Shown: positions 40,028 through 50,088, counted from the first letter of the stretch. The stretch: 64,000 bases of DNA from Sphingobacterium sp. FBM7-1 (GCF_020687765.1 NZ_JAJEWJ010000001.1:310001-374000); one strand, 5' to 3'. Notes: generated by a model from the sequence alone, not told the origin. Made by a program: numbers and translations.

Positions 40028-41125
40028 ATGAAGACAAATAGATTATTATTCGGTAGTTTGACGCTGACAGCCATATTGGCACTGAGTTCGTGTTCGACGA
40101 GTAGGCAGATCGCCCACCGAGATGATGTATATAATAACCAAGCGCAAGCTCCGGAGGATTACTTGAGTCCAGATTATTATTATACAGATGGCGAGGTGCA
40201 AGATGGCCAATATGCACAACAAGAATACTACGCAGACGAGTACTCCGATGAAGAATATGTAGAAGGATTCGAATACGACACTAATCTGGAGTATGCGAAT
40301 CGTATTAATCGCTTTTATTATAGCTCACCAGGCATGCCTTATTTTGACCCTTGGTTTGATCCTTGGTACGGATATGGATATGGAGGTTTCGGCCTCGGAT
40401 GGTCTAACTGGGGCTGGGGATCGGGCTGGTCTCTAGGTTTCGGATGGGGTCGCCCTTATTATGGCTTAGGATGGGGCTTCGGCGGATACCCTTATTACGG
40501 CTATGGCCGTCTAGGTTGGGGAGGCTATCCATACGCTGGCCATTGGGGCTACAATGCTTGGGGACACCCACATTACGGATATGGTAATCACTACTACGGC
40601 GGAAACCGCTATAGTGTACGACCGGCCAATGCGCCGACGCGTATCGCCGCTCGCAGCGGCTATAATACCCGCACCGGAAATACATCACGCGTTTCAAGTT
40701 CCCGCGTTGCTCGCGATAGCAATGGCCGTATTGTAACCGGACGGACTACCCGCGCGACAACCGGTGGTACCCGCACCAACGTAGGAAGCACCACCCGTAC
40801 ACGGAGTTCGGCTAATCCGGCCGCTGTAGGCACGCGTACTACACGGGGTACAACTACCAGTAGAGAAGCGATACAAAATAGAACGCGGACGACTACCCGT
40901 CCGACGACAAATACATCTCGGACAAGAGCAACAACGCGTCCAACTACTCGTCCGACCACACAAAGAGCTACGCGTCCAACCACACAACCTTCCAGACCTA
41001 CAACACGGTCGACAGGCCCAACATATAGCCCTTCCAGAGGTTCTTCTGGCGGTTCAATGTCAAGTGGTGGCGGTGCAACTAGAAGCTCCGGCGGCGGTAG
41101 TGCTAGAGGCGGTAGAACAAGATAA
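40028..41125 (+). CDS. low-complexity lipoprotein, Gly/Tyr/Trp-rich then Thr/Arg-rich
   Basis: A 365-residue predicted lipoprotein (lipobox ALSSCSTS, Cys near 23). Three zones follow: an acidic Tyr/Glu/Asp-rich stretch (about 35-85), a Gly/Tyr/Trp-rich stretch (105-200) with patterns such as YGYGGFGLGW, and a Thr/Arg/Pro-rich C-terminal half (TTRPTTRPTTQR) ending in Gly/Ser runs and GGRTR. Similar proteins follow proS in other Bacteroidota and are often mislabelled vitellogenin-like. The make-up suggests an exported structural or adhesive surface protein; the function is unknown. The acidic and basic zones could attract each other. Confidence 0.8.
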   Translation: MKTNRLLFGSLTLTAILALSSCSTSRQIAHRDDVYNNQAQAPEDYLSPDYYYTDGEVQDGQYAQQEYYADEYSDEEYVEGFEYDTNLEYANRINRFYYSSPGMPYFDPWFDPWYGYGYGGFGLGWSNWGWGSGWSLGFGWGRPYYGLGWGFGGYPYYGYGRLGWGGYPYAGHWGYNAWGHPHYGYGNHYYGGNRYSVRPANAPTRIAARSGYNTRTGNTSRVSSSRVARDSNGRIVTGRTTRATTGGTRTNVGSTTRTRSSANPAAVGTRTTRGTTTSREAIQNRTRTTTRPTTNTSRTRATTRPTTRPTTQRATRPTTQPSRPTTRSTGPTYSPSRGSSGGSMSSGGGATRSSGGGSARGGRTR

Positions 41126-41155
41126 TTTTTTCAATCGATATCATATGAACATGAT

Positions 41156-41183
41156 GTAGAGACGCAAGTTTTTGCGTCTCTAC
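41156..41183. repeat. perfect 12-bp-stem palindrome (REP-like / terminator-like)
   Basis: GTAGAGACGCAA-GTTT-TTGCGTCTCTAC is a perfect inverted repeat with a 4-nt loop between the lipoprotein gene and the OmpP1-like gene. No T run follows on the plus strand, so classical termination is uncertain. Similar GTAGAGACGCAA palindromes are dispersed in many Bacteroidota genomes, which suggests a repetitive extragenic element. Confidence 0.7.
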
Positions 41184-41198
41184 TATTTAAAACACATT

Positions 41199-42749
41199 AT
41201 GCGTATACAACACCTACTTTTTACATCATTACTACTTTCAGGATTAGGTTTTTCTGCTCATGGTCAGTCGGTGGGCAACGGATTGATTTTTTCGCAGGAG
41301 ACCAACGGCGGGACGGCACGCTTCAAGGGTTTAGGAAATGCGAAAACGGCATTGGGTGGCGACATCAGTTCGATTACCGGAAACCCAGCTGGTTTGGGAT
41401 TCTTTGGCCAGTCCGATATTTCCGTCACACTCAACTATAATAATGCGGCAAATAAAGGCTCCTATTTTGGAAACAGCATTAGTAAAAACAAAGGCAAGTT
41501 CGGGATCGATCATGCAGGAGTCGTATTCCATTTCCCTAAGAATGAAGGCTACCATGGGTGGCAAAACTTCAACGTGGGGATAAGTTACGAAAACACGAAT
41601 CAGTTTTCGAATAATGTACGCTACGAAGGCCTAAACCCCAATAACACGATCGTTAGTGCTTATACCGATGATATCGCTAGTTTTGGCGATCAAGCCCTCG
41701 CGACCAGCCTTTATGGCATCCGGCTTATTGAGCAATTCGCCGATGCCAGTAATGGTTATTTTCCGATCACACAGGAATCAGGCAATAAAGACCAGATCAG
41801 TGATATTCTCACCACAGGGCTTAGTTCCAAAACTTCAATCGCCTTTGGGGGTAATTATAATAATGTTTTTTACATTGGGGGTAATGTTGGATTCAGCTCG
41901 TTTTTACACGAAAATTCGGCGCAGTTCTCCGAATATGGCTGGACCAAAAATGCAGCTGCTGTCGCAGCCGATAATCCCAATTCCAGCTTTGTAGATCCCA
42001 CACATGAAGATTACGACTTTTTAAGTGCGAACTACGAAATGCTCGACGATTATTACCAACGATCAGAAGGAACAGGGATCGATTTCAAAATCGGTGCTAT
42101 TTATAAGCCCACTGTCGATTGGAACATCGGTGCAACCATCACCTCTCCTACCTGGTATACGATCGATCAGTATACTGAAAGTTATATCGGAGTAGATTAT
42201 TACGACAATGAAGACGCCACTGAAGCGTTTGATTTCGGTGAAACCCAATTTACGGATGACTTTACTTACCGCTTGGTAACTCCTTGGAAATTTGGACTTG
42301 GCCTTTCCAAGTTCTTTAGTCGTGGATTATTATCAGCAGATGCGGAATACGTGAATTATAGCAGTATCAAAGTGCGGAGCGCCGGCTATGCAAATTCCAC
42401 TGACGACGCACTTTGGGATCAAGACTTTAAGGATGCCTATCAAGGAGCCGTTAACCTACGTATCGGAGGAGAATACCTTCTTACCAATACTATCAGTGGC
42501 CGAGCTGGTATCAACTATTTTGGAAATCCATACAAAAATGCGGACAATAAACAATACAGCGGTAGTTTAGGCCTAGGTACAAAGCTTAGCAATACGCTTT
42601 ATATGGATGTAGCGCTTGTCCACCTGATCAACGAGTACAAAGTGAGTCCGTACAACATCGATGAAGCATTTTGGAATAGTCCTAGTCCGGTAGCAGATAT
42701 CAAACACCAGCGCACAAATGTGGTTTTAACCCTGGGTGCTAAGTTTTAA
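41199..42749 (+). CDS. outer-membrane beta-barrel protein of OmpP1/FadL/TodX type
   Basis: From the ATG at 41199 the protein has 516 residues and a clean signal peptide (MRIQHLLFTSLLLSGLGFSAHGQS). The N-terminal GGTARFKGLGNAKTALGGDISSITGNPAGLGFFGQSDISV is the conserved opening of Bacteroidota FadL-like proteins (hatch region), followed by amphipathic beta strands and a final LGAKF with terminal Phe. Likely role: passage of hydrophobic molecules across the outer membrane; actual substrate unknown. The TTG at 41172 lies inside a palindrome and is not used. Confidence 0.87.
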   Translation: MRIQHLLFTSLLLSGLGFSAHGQSVGNGLIFSQETNGGTARFKGLGNAKTALGGDISSITGNPAGLGFFGQSDISVTLNYNNAANKGSYFGNSISKNKGKFGIDHAGVVFHFPKNEGYHGWQNFNVGISYENTNQFSNNVRYEGLNPNNTIVSAYTDDIASFGDQALATSLYGIRLIEQFADASNGYFPITQESGNKDQISDILTTGLSSKTSIAFGGNYNNVFYIGGNVGFSSFLHENSAQFSEYGWTKNAAAVAADNPNSSFVDPTHEDYDFLSANYEMLDDYYQRSEGTGIDFKIGAIYKPTVDWNIGATITSPTWYTIDQYTESYIGVDYYDNEDATEAFDFGETQFTDDFTYRLVTPWKFGLGLSKFFSRGLLSADAEYVNYSSIKVRSAGYANSTDDALWDQDFKDAYQGAVNLRIGGEYLLTNTISGRAGINYFGNPYKNADNKQYSGSLGLGTKLSNTLYMDVALVHLINEYKVSPYNIDEAFWNSPSPVADIKHQRTNVVLTLGAKF

Positions 42750-42765
42750 TTCGTTTAGATTAACT

Positions 42766-43068
42766 ATGAAACCCAAAACCGTCTTATTCGGAATTATTAC
42801 CGCCCTGGTGCTCATCATTCTTTTTAATAACAAAGAAGAAGCGAGCTTTTGGTTGTTTGGTGAAATACGTACCTCAAAACTGTTGATATTGGGCGTATTC
42901 TTTCTATTGGGGCTCATTACCGGCGGAATTTTGTTCCGTCGGAAAAGAAGCCATCCGACGGAATACAGTATTAACAATACACACACGGCAGAGCATCATG
43001 AAACGGAAAATCCGTCCCCTTATTCGAATTTATCCGAGGAAGACCGGAAATTTTTAGATCGGGATTAG
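42766..43068 (+). CDS. small membrane protein, LapA-like (lipopolysaccharide assembly A-type)
   Basis: About 100 residues from the ATG at 42766, 16 nt after the porin gene. Two membrane helices (FGIITALVLIILFN and LLILGVFFLLGLITGGILF) flank a short EEASFWLFGEI loop, which is the LapA/DUF1049 pattern, then a polar tail ending LSEEDRKFLDRD. Possibly co-transcribed with the porin gene. Function in this phylum is not established. Confidence 0.75.
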   Translation: MKPKTVLFGIITALVLIILFNNKEEASFWLFGEIRTSKLLILGVFFLLGLITGGILFRRKRSHPTEYSINNTHTAEHHETENPSPYSNLSEEDRKFLDRD

Positions 43069-43106
43069 GAAAAGAGGTTAGCCACAAACGATAATAAGAT
43101 AAGCAA

Positions 43107-43144
43107 GAGCGCCGGTAACATGTACCGGCGCTCCTTTTATTTTA
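43107..43144 (+). terminator. Rho-independent terminator
   Basis: GAGCGCCGGTA and TACCGGCGCTC pair with an 11-bp GC-rich stem and a 5-nt loop, followed by CTTTTATTTT. It closes the porin/LapA-like transcript and its T run overlaps the 3' end of the convergent pyrD gene. Confidence 0.88.
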
Positions 43145-44162
43145 ACAATCCTTTACAGATCTTACTAATCAACGCTGGGCCTTCATAAATAAAACCGGTA
43201 TAAACCTGCACTAAACTCGCGCCCGCTTCGAGTTTTTCGATCGCATCTTCTGCACTATGAATGCCCCCTACACCTATAATTGGAAAGGAACGGTTTGAAC
43301 GAGTTGCCAGATACCTAATCACCTCCGTAGAGCGTCTAGTCAGCGGTTTGCCACTCACCCCACCCGCTTCCTCAACCAAAGTGGGGTCACTGTTTAAGTT
43401 CGCTCTAGAAATGGTCGTATTCGTCGCGATCACCCCGGCAATCTGTGTTTCGGTAACGATCTCGACAATATCGTCCAATTGTGAATCGGTTAAGTCCGGT
43501 GCGATTTTAAGTAAAATCGGTCGCTGTATAGCTTTCGTATTATTTAATTCCTGAAGGGTATTTAAAATTTTCTTGAGCGGCTCTTTTTCCTGTAGATCCC
43601 GTAAACCAGGGGTGTTTGGCGAACTTACATTCACCACGAAATAATCGACGTAATCAAAAAGCGCATTAAAACAGTATATATAATCGTTTACGGCCTCCTC
43701 ATTGGGCGTCATCTTATTTTTACCGATATTCCCGCCGATAATCAGCTGCTCTCTATCTTTCAATTGTTTCAGACGGCCAGCAGCTACGTCAGCTCCCTGA
43801 TTGTTAAAACCCATCCGGTTGATCAAAGCCTCGTCTTCTACCAGCCGAAACATCCGCGGCTTATCATTTCCCGGTTGTGGGCGTGGCGTAACCGTACCGA
43901 TTTCAATAAATCCGAAGCCCATACCGGCCATCTCGGCTATATATTCCGCGTTCTTATCGAAACCCGCTGCCAATCCTACCGGATTTTTAAACTTTAGCCC
44001 GAATACTTCCCGTTCTAAACGGGAATCATTCACCGTATAGAGCGACTTCAAGAGCGATTTCGCACCCCAGATCTTAGAAAATGAGCGCAAGCCTCCCGTT
44101 ACCCGGTGGTGTGCCGTCTCGGGATCCATCGAAAAAAATATAGGTTTAACGATTTTATACAT
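43137..44162 (-). CDS. pyrD: dihydroorotate dehydrogenase (quinone), class 2
   Basis: About 341 residues from the ATG at 44162 ([19 protein letters not shown]), the usual start; ATGs farther upstream extend into the divergent gene's promoter. The FMN and substrate residues appear in [35 protein letters not shown] and [15 protein letters not shown], where the serine base of class 2 enzymes is in the NVSSPN motif. It makes orotate in pyrimidine synthesis, passing electrons to quinone at the inner membrane. Convergent with the LapA-like gene and divergent from the ABC-F gene. Confidence 0.96.
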   Translation of the reverse strand: MYKIVKPIFFSMDPETAHHRVTGGLRSFSKIWGAKSLLKSLYTVNDSRLEREVFGLKFKNPVGLAAGFDKNAEYIAEMAGMGFGFIEIGTVTPRPQPGNDKPRMFRLVEDEALINRMGFNNQGADVAAGRLKQLKDREQLIIGGNIGKNKMTPNEEAVNDYIYCFNALFDYVDYFVVNVSSPNTPGLRDLQEKEPLKKILNTLQELNNTKAIQRPILLKIAPDLTDSQLDDIVEIVTETQIAGVIATNTTISRANLNSDPTLVEEAGGVSGKPLTRRSTEVIRYLATRSNRSFPIIGVGGIHSAEDAIEKLEAGASLVQVYTGFIYEGPALISKICKGLLK

Positions 44163-44212
44163 GTGTACAAAGGTAGCCAAAGAAGCAGAAATATTCATTA
44201 CTTTTGCAGCAA

Positions 44213-46126
44213 ATGATATCAATTAATAATTTAACATTCGAGATTGGTTCGCGTGCTTTATACGATGACGCCAATTGGCATATAAAACCCGGAGATAAGG
44301 CTGGATTGATCGGTGCAAACGGCGCCGGCAAATCTACTTTGCTGAAATTAATCGTGGGTGACTATACCCCTACCTCCGGAACGATATCCATGGCGAAAGA
44401 CCTCAAAATAGGTTACTTAAACCAGGACCTGCTCTCTTATCATTCCGATAAAAGTATCTTGCACGTTGCCATGGAGGCTTTTGAGCGGCAAAATCAGCTC
44501 CACGCGGAGATTGAAGCCTTACTCCACAAAATGGAAACGGACTATTCAGATGATATATTAAACAAGCTGAGCGACAAGCAAATGGAGTTTGAAGCGCTGG
44601 ACGGCTATAGTATTGAGTTTCGAGCACACGAAATCTTGGCCGGCTTAGGGTTTTCAGAAGATGAGCAACAACGACCATTAGCCACCTTCTCGGGAGGCTG
44701 GCGCATGCGGGTCATGCTGGCGCGTATCCTGCTCCAAACGCCGGACATCCTCCTACTGGATGAGCCGACCAACCACTTGGACTTACCTTCAATTAAATGG
44801 TTAGAAAACTACTTACAGTCCTTTGAGGGTTCGATCGTTATCGTTTCACACGACCGTTATTTCCTCGATCGGATTATCAATAAAACCGTAGAGTCTCGGA
44901 AAGGCAAACTTAACGTCTATGCCGGTAACTATTCTTTCTATCTGGAAGAAAAATCGCTACGGGAGGAGATCCAAGGCAATCAGTTTAAGAACCAGCAAGC
45001 GAAGATCAAGCAAGAAGAACGGCTTATTGAGCGTTTCCGCGCAAAAGCGAGTAAAGCCAAAATGGTACAATCCCGTATCAAAGCACTAGACCGCATGGAA
45101 AAAGTCGACGATATAGACGATGATAATCCCGAAGTAAATTTCAGCTTTAAATTCTCGAAACCTTCCGGGCGCCATGTGGTCACCTTGGAAAACATTTCCA
45201 AATCCTATCCTAACCTGGAGATTTTACAGGATACGAGTGCAATTATCGAAAAAGGCGATAAAATTGCGCTGATCGGAGCAAACGGTAAAGGTAAGTCAAC
45301 ATTGCTTCGTATCGTAGCAGATGCCGATAAAGAATATGAAGGGAAAAGTATAAAAGGACACAATGTCTCTCAAACCTTTTTTGCCCAGCATCAGCTAGAA
45401 GCTTTACACTTAGAAAACACAATTATCCAGGAGTTGGTAAACTTTGCACCGAAACATACCGAAACCGAATTACGCTCAATCTTGGGATGTTTTTTGTTTA
45501 CGGGTGATGACGTATTTAAGAAGATTAAGGTACTGTCCGGTGGTGAAAAATCACGGGTCGCATTGGCAAAAGCATTAACTGCCGACGCCAACTTTCTTGT
45601 ACTCGATGAGCCGACCAACCACCTGGACATGGCTTCTGTGAACATTCTTATTCAAGCTTTACAGCAGTTTGAAGGAACGTTTATCGTTGTTTCTCACGAC
45701 CGCTATTTCTTAGATAACGTCGCTAATAAAATTTGGTTTATCGAAGACAAAGAAATCAAAGAATACCCAGGCACCTACCAGGAATATGAAGAATGGAATG
45801 CCAAACGTGTCGTGAAGAAAGATACCAGTACCCCAAAAAAGGTCGTAAAGGAGCAGCCTAAAAAGGAAAAAGCGTCTCTTTCGGAAGACAAGACTAAACT
45901 CATTCAACGTAAGAACAAAGAACTCGCAAGCCTCGAACAACAAATAGAAGCCAGCGAGAAATCATTGAAGGAACAGGAAACTAATTTGGCAAAAGAAGAA
46001 ATATATGCGGATGCACAGAAGCTTCAAGAAGCCACCCGTACATACAACTCTGCAAAAGCATCCCTCCAGCAGCTTCAAAACAGCTGGGAAGAACTGGCTG
46101 AGGAGATTATGGGGTTAGAGGGGTAG
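44213..46126 (+). CDS. ABC-F family ATPase (Uup/EttA/YheS-like)
   Basis: About 637 residues from the ATG at 44213, with two nucleotide-binding domains and no membrane segment. Walker [10 protein letters not shown] and GANGKGKST, signature motifs FSGGWRMRV and LSGGEKSRV, and Walker B DEPTNHLD in both halves are intact. The linker between domains (about 250-310) and a C-terminal Lys/Glu-rich coiled coil (about 535-637) are typical of the Uup subgroup. ABC-F proteins act on ribosomes; some protect from antibiotics, but nothing here points to resistance. Confidence 0.93.
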   Translation: MISINNLTFEIGSRALYDDANWHIKPGDKAGLIGANGAGKSTLLKLIVGDYTPTSGTISMAKDLKIGYLNQDLLSYHSDKSILHVAMEAFERQNQLHAEIEALLHKMETDYSDDILNKLSDKQMEFEALDGYSIEFRAHEILAGLGFSEDEQQRPLATFSGGWRMRVMLARILLQTPDILLLDEPTNHLDLPSIKWLENYLQSFEGSIVIVSHDRYFLDRIINKTVESRKGKLNVYAGNYSFYLEEKSLREEIQGNQFKNQQAKIKQEERLIERFRAKASKAKMVQSRIKALDRMEKVDDIDDDNPEVNFSFKFSKPSGRHVVTLENISKSYPNLEILQDTSAIIEKGDKIALIGANGKGKSTLLRIVADADKEYEGKSIKGHNVSQTFFAQHQLEALHLENTIIQELVNFAPKHTETELRSILGCFLFTGDDVFKKIKVLSGGEKSRVALAKALTADANFLVLDEPTNHLDMASVNILIQALQQFEGTFIVVSHDRYFLDNVANKIWFIEDKEIKEYPGTYQEYEEWNAKRVVKKDTSTPKKVVKEQPKKEKASLSEDKTKLIQRKNKELASLEQQIEASEKSLKEQETNLAKEEIYADAQKLQEATRTYNSAKASLQQLQNSWEELAEEIMGLEG

Positions 46127-46130
46127 GTTT

Positions 46131-46155
46131 GTTCTTTTTCTCCGCGAAAAAGAAC
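46131..46155 (+). terminator. hairpin after the ABC-F gene
   Basis: GTTCTTTTTC and GAAAAAGAAC form a perfect 10-bp stem with loop TCCGC, 4 nt after the stop codon of the ABC-F gene. No T run follows, but the position suggests transcript end or 3' protection. Confidence 0.5.
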
Positions 46156-46254
46156 CAAAACCGAGCGTAGCGAGCTCATGGATACGAAAATAAACACGAA
46201 TCCATAAAGCTCCTCGCTTCGAATGTTTTACATTAGGGATAGTACGAAAAATGG

Positions 46255-46620
46255 GTTCCTACAGTTGTCAAACATCCGGATGTGACATTGAGTGTTAAGG
46301 ACGGGGCAGTTCAATTACTGCATAGTTGTTAACTTAGATGTACGGTAAAGTTGTAAAACATTCGGATGCGATATTGAATGTTAAAGATGGAACCGTTCAA
46401 TTACTGCATAGTTGTTAACTTAGATGTACGGTAAAGTTGTAAAACATTCGGATGCGATATTGAATGTTAAAGATGGAACCGTTCATTTACTGCATATCCG
46501 TTACGGTAGATGTACTGTAAGCTTAAAACATTCGGATGCGAGATTGAATGTTAAGGAGGGACCCTTCAATTACTGCATAGCTGTTAACTTAGATGTACTG
46601 TATAGCTACTAACTCAGATG
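46255..46620. repeat. tandem repeat array, about 86-bp unit, four copies plus a part copy
   Basis: The block ACATTCGGATGCGA.ATTGAATGTTAA recurs at 46363, 46449 and 46533 (with a diverged copy at 46277), spaced 86, 86 and 84 bp. Units 2 and 3 are almost identical. Each also holds CATAGTTGTTAACTTAGATGTAC. The last partial unit (TAGCTACTAACTCAGATG) overlaps the last codons and the stop of the FemAB-like gene. There are no unique spacers. A short ORF at 46424-46612 arises from the repeats only. The stretch 46156-46254 shows nothing else. Confidence 0.88.
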
Positions 46621-47733
46621 GTAGCTTTGGTTTTTAAACTCCATGGAGGTATAATAGCTATATTTTTCGGTATCTAGTGGGTAGTCCCAGCATCCCATAC
46701 GATGGTACATTTCGCCTCCAAAGCCTCGTTTAAACCGGTATAGCCCGTACATCGGGTGTGATGGATCAGGGTTCGGTGCAGTTCCAAAAAAATCGTATTC
46801 CGTACAGCCGCGTTCTTTGGCCATTTCCATCGCGCGCCATTGGAGCGCATAAGTCGCCATATAATTCCGGTTTTCGGTAGCGGAGGCTCCGTATAAATAG
46901 GTTCCTCTATTGGCTGAAATTACCAAAAACATAGCTGCCAATGGCTTATCTTCTACTTCAGCTAGAAGGAGATAAACATCTGCTGGTGAATCCGTATCGG
47001 CAGCTCGCGCTTCGAGCACTACCCGAAAGTATTGGATATCATGCAAAAAGAAATTATTTCGTTGCGCCGTCTGGCGATATAAATCATACCATATTTCCAA
47101 ACTCTCAATACCCAGCGAGCGCACATGTACGCCTCTTTTCTTCGACAGGTTGATATTATAGCGGGTCTTAGGCTTCATCCCCCCCAATAGTCTATCTTTA
47201 TCCTTACGTAGATCCATAAACATCGTATTGGACGGCAGAATATCCGTATTAGCTTTCCGTAAACGCCAATGTTCGGTACTATAGTTTAAGCGGATTTCCT
47301 GTATGTTTTTTTCCGGCACACCTAGCCAATTACCATGTAGATCATAGCAGCTCTCATCTTTCGCCCACAGGGATTGCCAAGGAAGATCATAACGGATCAT
47401 AATACACTTCTTCGGCAAGAAAGTCCGTAAACTTTCCGATAACTGTTCCAAAAAATAGCCTTGGTTTTCCTCGGAGGGTTCTACTTCGGGACCATAAGGA
47501 ACGTAAGCAATACTGTGTTCTTGATCCACAGGCTGTATGACGATCAGTAAATCGCCAATAAAATACGTATCGCTTTCCGTATGTGTATATAGATCGGATT
47601 GCTTCGTTCTGAAATTGAAAGCTTTCGTATGTAATCCCTGTAAATTTTTCACTTTCGACCAATAGGCCGTTTGTTGGATAATGGATGTCTTATAAACCTG
47701 TTTAATTTCCTTATCCTCTAATTCTGCAATCAT
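46609..47733 (-). CDS. FemAB-like peptidyltransferase (GNAT fold), peptidoglycan bridge type
   Basis: About 374 residues from the ATG at 47733 (MIAELEDKEIKQVYKTSIIQQTAYWSKVK), preferred because the family begins with this contact region. Features of the Fem/lipid II aminoacyltransferase group are DLRKDKDRLLGGMKPKTRYNINLSKKRGV and the late ANRGTYLYGASATENRNYMATYALQWRAMEMAKERGCTEYDFFG with GLYRFKRGFGG. In Firmicutes these add amino acids to lipid II using aminoacyl-tRNA; the role in Bacteroidota is unclear. The last codons lie inside the 86-bp repeat family. Confidence 0.85.
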   Translation of the reverse strand: MIAELEDKEIKQVYKTSIIQQTAYWSKVKNLQGLHTKAFNFRTKQSDLYTHTESDTYFIGDLLIVIQPVDQEHSIAYVPYGPEVEPSEENQGYFLEQLSESLRTFLPKKCIMIRYDLPWQSLWAKDESCYDLHGNWLGVPEKNIQEIRLNYSTEHWRLRKANTDILPSNTMFMDLRKDKDRLLGGMKPKTRYNINLSKKRGVHVRSLGIESLEIWYDLYRQTAQRNNFFLHDIQYFRVVLEARAADTDSPADVYLLLAEVEDKPLAAMFLVISANRGTYLYGASATENRNYMATYALQWRAMEMAKERGCTEYDFFGTAPNPDPSHPMYGLYRFKRGFGGEMYHRMGCWDYPLDTEKYSYYTSMEFKNQSYHLS

Positions 47734-47937
47734 ATTTGAAAATCCAAAAACCGCGAACTTAGCCAAAGTGTTTGGATTAAACAACCGAGATTTATCATTA
47801 ATAGGCTATATCGCGAGATTTTCTGATCATTATGTTAGGACACCTTATATGCTACGGCTATGTCATCCCACTGTTTTATTATGTTAAATGAAACGGAATT
47901 AACATTCTGTTAATATTAGTTTAGTATTTTTGGTATT

Positions 47938-49065
47938 ATGGAAGAGAATAAATACAATGTTCCCGTTGTGTTGACCCATATCAATGATGACTCGCACAAC
48001 TTTAAGCCCTTACCAGCCCCAACCGGTGCCTATCCGTACCGCCTAAATATCGCAGACGTTATCGGGGACGGTGCCGCTGCGTTACAGGATCGTATGTATT
48101 TCCACATGGTGGGTGACACCGGTAGTGTCCGTCACTCCGAATTTCAGGCTACTGTAGCCGCCACTTTAGCTCAACAGATCGAGGGGCACCCTGATGCTCC
48201 ACCGGCTTTTCTTTTTCACTTAGGTGATGTCGTATATAACCATGGCGAGGCGAGCGAATATCCCGCGCAATTCCTTAAACCCTATCAAAAATACCCGGCT
48301 CCGATCTTTGCGATCGCCGGCAATCATGATGGTGATGTTAATCCCTTGGCTAGTCCATACCAAAGTCTAGATGCGTTTATGAACGTTTTCTGTGACACCC
48401 ATAGCCGGCCGATCAGCTACGGTACGAATAGCCGGAAGAGCATGATCCAGCCGAACGTTTATTGGACTTTAGAGACACCACTCGCACGTTTTATAGGCTT
48501 ATACGCCAATGTGACCAAACACGGACACATCACCGAAGAACAGCGGGAATGGTTTATCGAAGAACTGCAGGAGGCAGCAAAACATCGCGGCGAACAAGCT
48601 ATTATCGTATGCGTACACCATGCGCCCTACTCGGTAGACACCAATCATGCATCCAGCGTATCAATGGTCAACTTTCTAGAAAACGCTTTCGCTGAAGCGG
48701 ACGTCTTACCCGACGCTGTATTCAGCGGACATGTCCACAACTATCAGCGTTTTCATAAAACCTATCCCGATGGTACTATGGTTCCTTATATCGTAGCCGG
48801 TGCCGGGGGGTATGCACTACTTCACACGTTGGCCACCTATGACGATCCAACGGTCGAGCCATTACGACTCGACGATAGCACGATCGAGTTAGCTGCTTAT
48901 TGCGACGATCGTTATGGATTCCTCAAAATGGGTGTTATCAGAAGTGAACGAGGTCTCGTTTTATCCGGAGCTTATTATACGCTCAGCAAGCCTGATGATA
49001 CGGAAGCCAAACTGTATGACCGTTTTGAAATACCGTTGCAACGACAAGTTTTGTCAGAAGCATAG
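47938..49065 (+). CDS. calcineurin-like metallophosphoesterase
   Basis: A 375-residue phosphoesterase without a signal peptide. The metal motifs are in order: GDTGS near 60, HLGDVVYNHGE near 98, GNHDGD near 128, CVHHAPYS near 227 and SGHVHNYQRF near 262. The fold resembles purple acid phosphatase-like enzymes, but a cytoplasmic location is suggested. Substrate unknown. It is divergent from the FemAB-like gene across a 200-nt AT-rich gap. Confidence 0.92.
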   Translation: MEENKYNVPVVLTHINDDSHNFKPLPAPTGAYPYRLNIADVIGDGAAALQDRMYFHMVGDTGSVRHSEFQATVAATLAQQIEGHPDAPPAFLFHLGDVVYNHGEASEYPAQFLKPYQKYPAPIFAIAGNHDGDVNPLASPYQSLDAFMNVFCDTHSRPISYGTNSRKSMIQPNVYWTLETPLARFIGLYANVTKHGHITEEQREWFIEELQEAAKHRGEQAIIVCVHHAPYSVDTNHASSVSMVNFLENAFAEADVLPDAVFSGHVHNYQRFHKTYPDGTMVPYIVAGAGGYALLHTLATYDDPTVEPLRLDDSTIELAAYCDDRYGFLKMGVIRSERGLVLSGAYYTLSKPDDTEAKLYDRFEIPLQRQVLSEA

Positions 49066-49251
49066 CATCACAAATTTCCGGGGACAGGTTGCGTTTACCC
49101 TGATCTTAAACCAGTTTTTTCGAATTAAAAATGGAACAAAAACTGAATCACAAGCATCAGTATTTCCTTTTTTTTACCGATCTTGGTACTTTCAATTCGA
49201 CAAACAGATTATGTCCGCGTATACGCACATTCGGTATTAAATAAAAAACTT

Positions 49252-50088
49252 ATGAAAAAAGGCTTCCTATTAATTACTATTCTTGGTCTGGCATTCAACA
49301 GCCACGCTCAATTGTTAAAAAAGATACAGCGCAAAGTCGAGGATCGCGTCGAGAAATCCGTTGACGGCATCTTAAACGGACAGGACAAAGAGAACACCTC
49401 ATCGTCTGGTGTCGGTGTCTCTGGCGCAGCCACAGCTGGACCAAAAACGTCCGGGACTTTCGAAATCCTGACGAAATCTGAACCTTTTGTTTCGGGGAAT
49501 CGTCTTTTATTTGAAGACAGTTTAAACTACGATACACCGGGCCGCATGGCTAAATACTGGCAGACAAACAGTACCGGCAGGGTTGTTGAAATCGGTGGCG
49601 CGCCCGGTAAATGGTTACAGTTAGCCGATCATGCCTCCTACCAACTAGACACCCTGTTACAATTACCTAAAAAATTCACGTTGGAGTTTGATTTACTCAC
49701 CCGAGCCGACAAAGCCGGGGATTTGAGAGACATAGACTTTGGTTTTTCGAAGAACAACAGTACTCGCCAATATATCTACGGCGTTTCAAACGAAACGAAT
49801 GTTTATACGAGCTTAAAGTACAATTATCAGGTTGTTACAACATCTAGCCACAATACGAACAACGAAAGTAGAATTGAATTTCCTTTGGATAATTACGCAA
49901 ATGCCATTATGCATGTTTCTATGGCAATAGACGGCGACCGTATGCAAATCTATATTGACGACCATAAAGTACTGGATGCAATTGTATTAGATCCAAATGC
50001 ACCTAAACATTTCTTTATCACTACAGATAATTACCGAAACAACGCATCTGCCTTTATCAGCAATTTACGGATCCACGGGTTTAACTAA
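49252..50088 (+). CDS. secreted LamG/concanavalin-A-like domain protein
   Basis: About 278 residues from the ATG at 49252, giving a clean signal peptide (MKKGFLLITILGLAFNSHAQ). The opening LLKKIQRKVEDRVEKSVDGIL resembles the N-terminus of Bacteroidota OmpA-family proteins, but the OmpA peptidoglycan-binding domain is missing. The remainder (LFEDSLNYDTPGRMAKYWQTNSTG, FTLEFDLLTRADKAGDLRDIDFGFS, MQIYIDDHKVLDAIVLDPN) is a jelly-roll of the laminin-G/concanavalin type. Ligand unknown. The 3' end overlaps the convergent TspO-like gene by 4 nt. Confidence 0.75.
   Translation: MKKGFLLITILGLAFNSHAQLLKKIQRKVEDRVEKSVDGILNGQDKENTSSSGVGVSGAATAGPKTSGTFEILTKSEPFVSGNRLLFEDSLNYDTPGRMAKYWQTNSTGRVVEIGGAPGKWLQLADHASYQLDTLLQLPKKFTLEFDLLTRADKAGDLRDIDFGFSKNNSTRQYIYGVSNETNVYTSLKYNYQVVTTSSHNTNNESRIEFPLDNYANAIMHVSMAIDGDRMQIYIDDHKVLDAIVLDPNAPKHFFITTDNYRNNASAFISNLRIHGFN

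Noticed and set aside
44213..46126. Antibiotic-resistance ABC-F (Msr/Vga/OptrA type)
   Set aside because: The C-terminal coiled coil and housekeeping setting fit Uup-like proteins, and no resistance island surrounds it.
46424..46612. 62-codon ORF on the plus strand within the 86-bp array
   Set aside because: It is a translation of the repeat units themselves and has no independent coding evidence.
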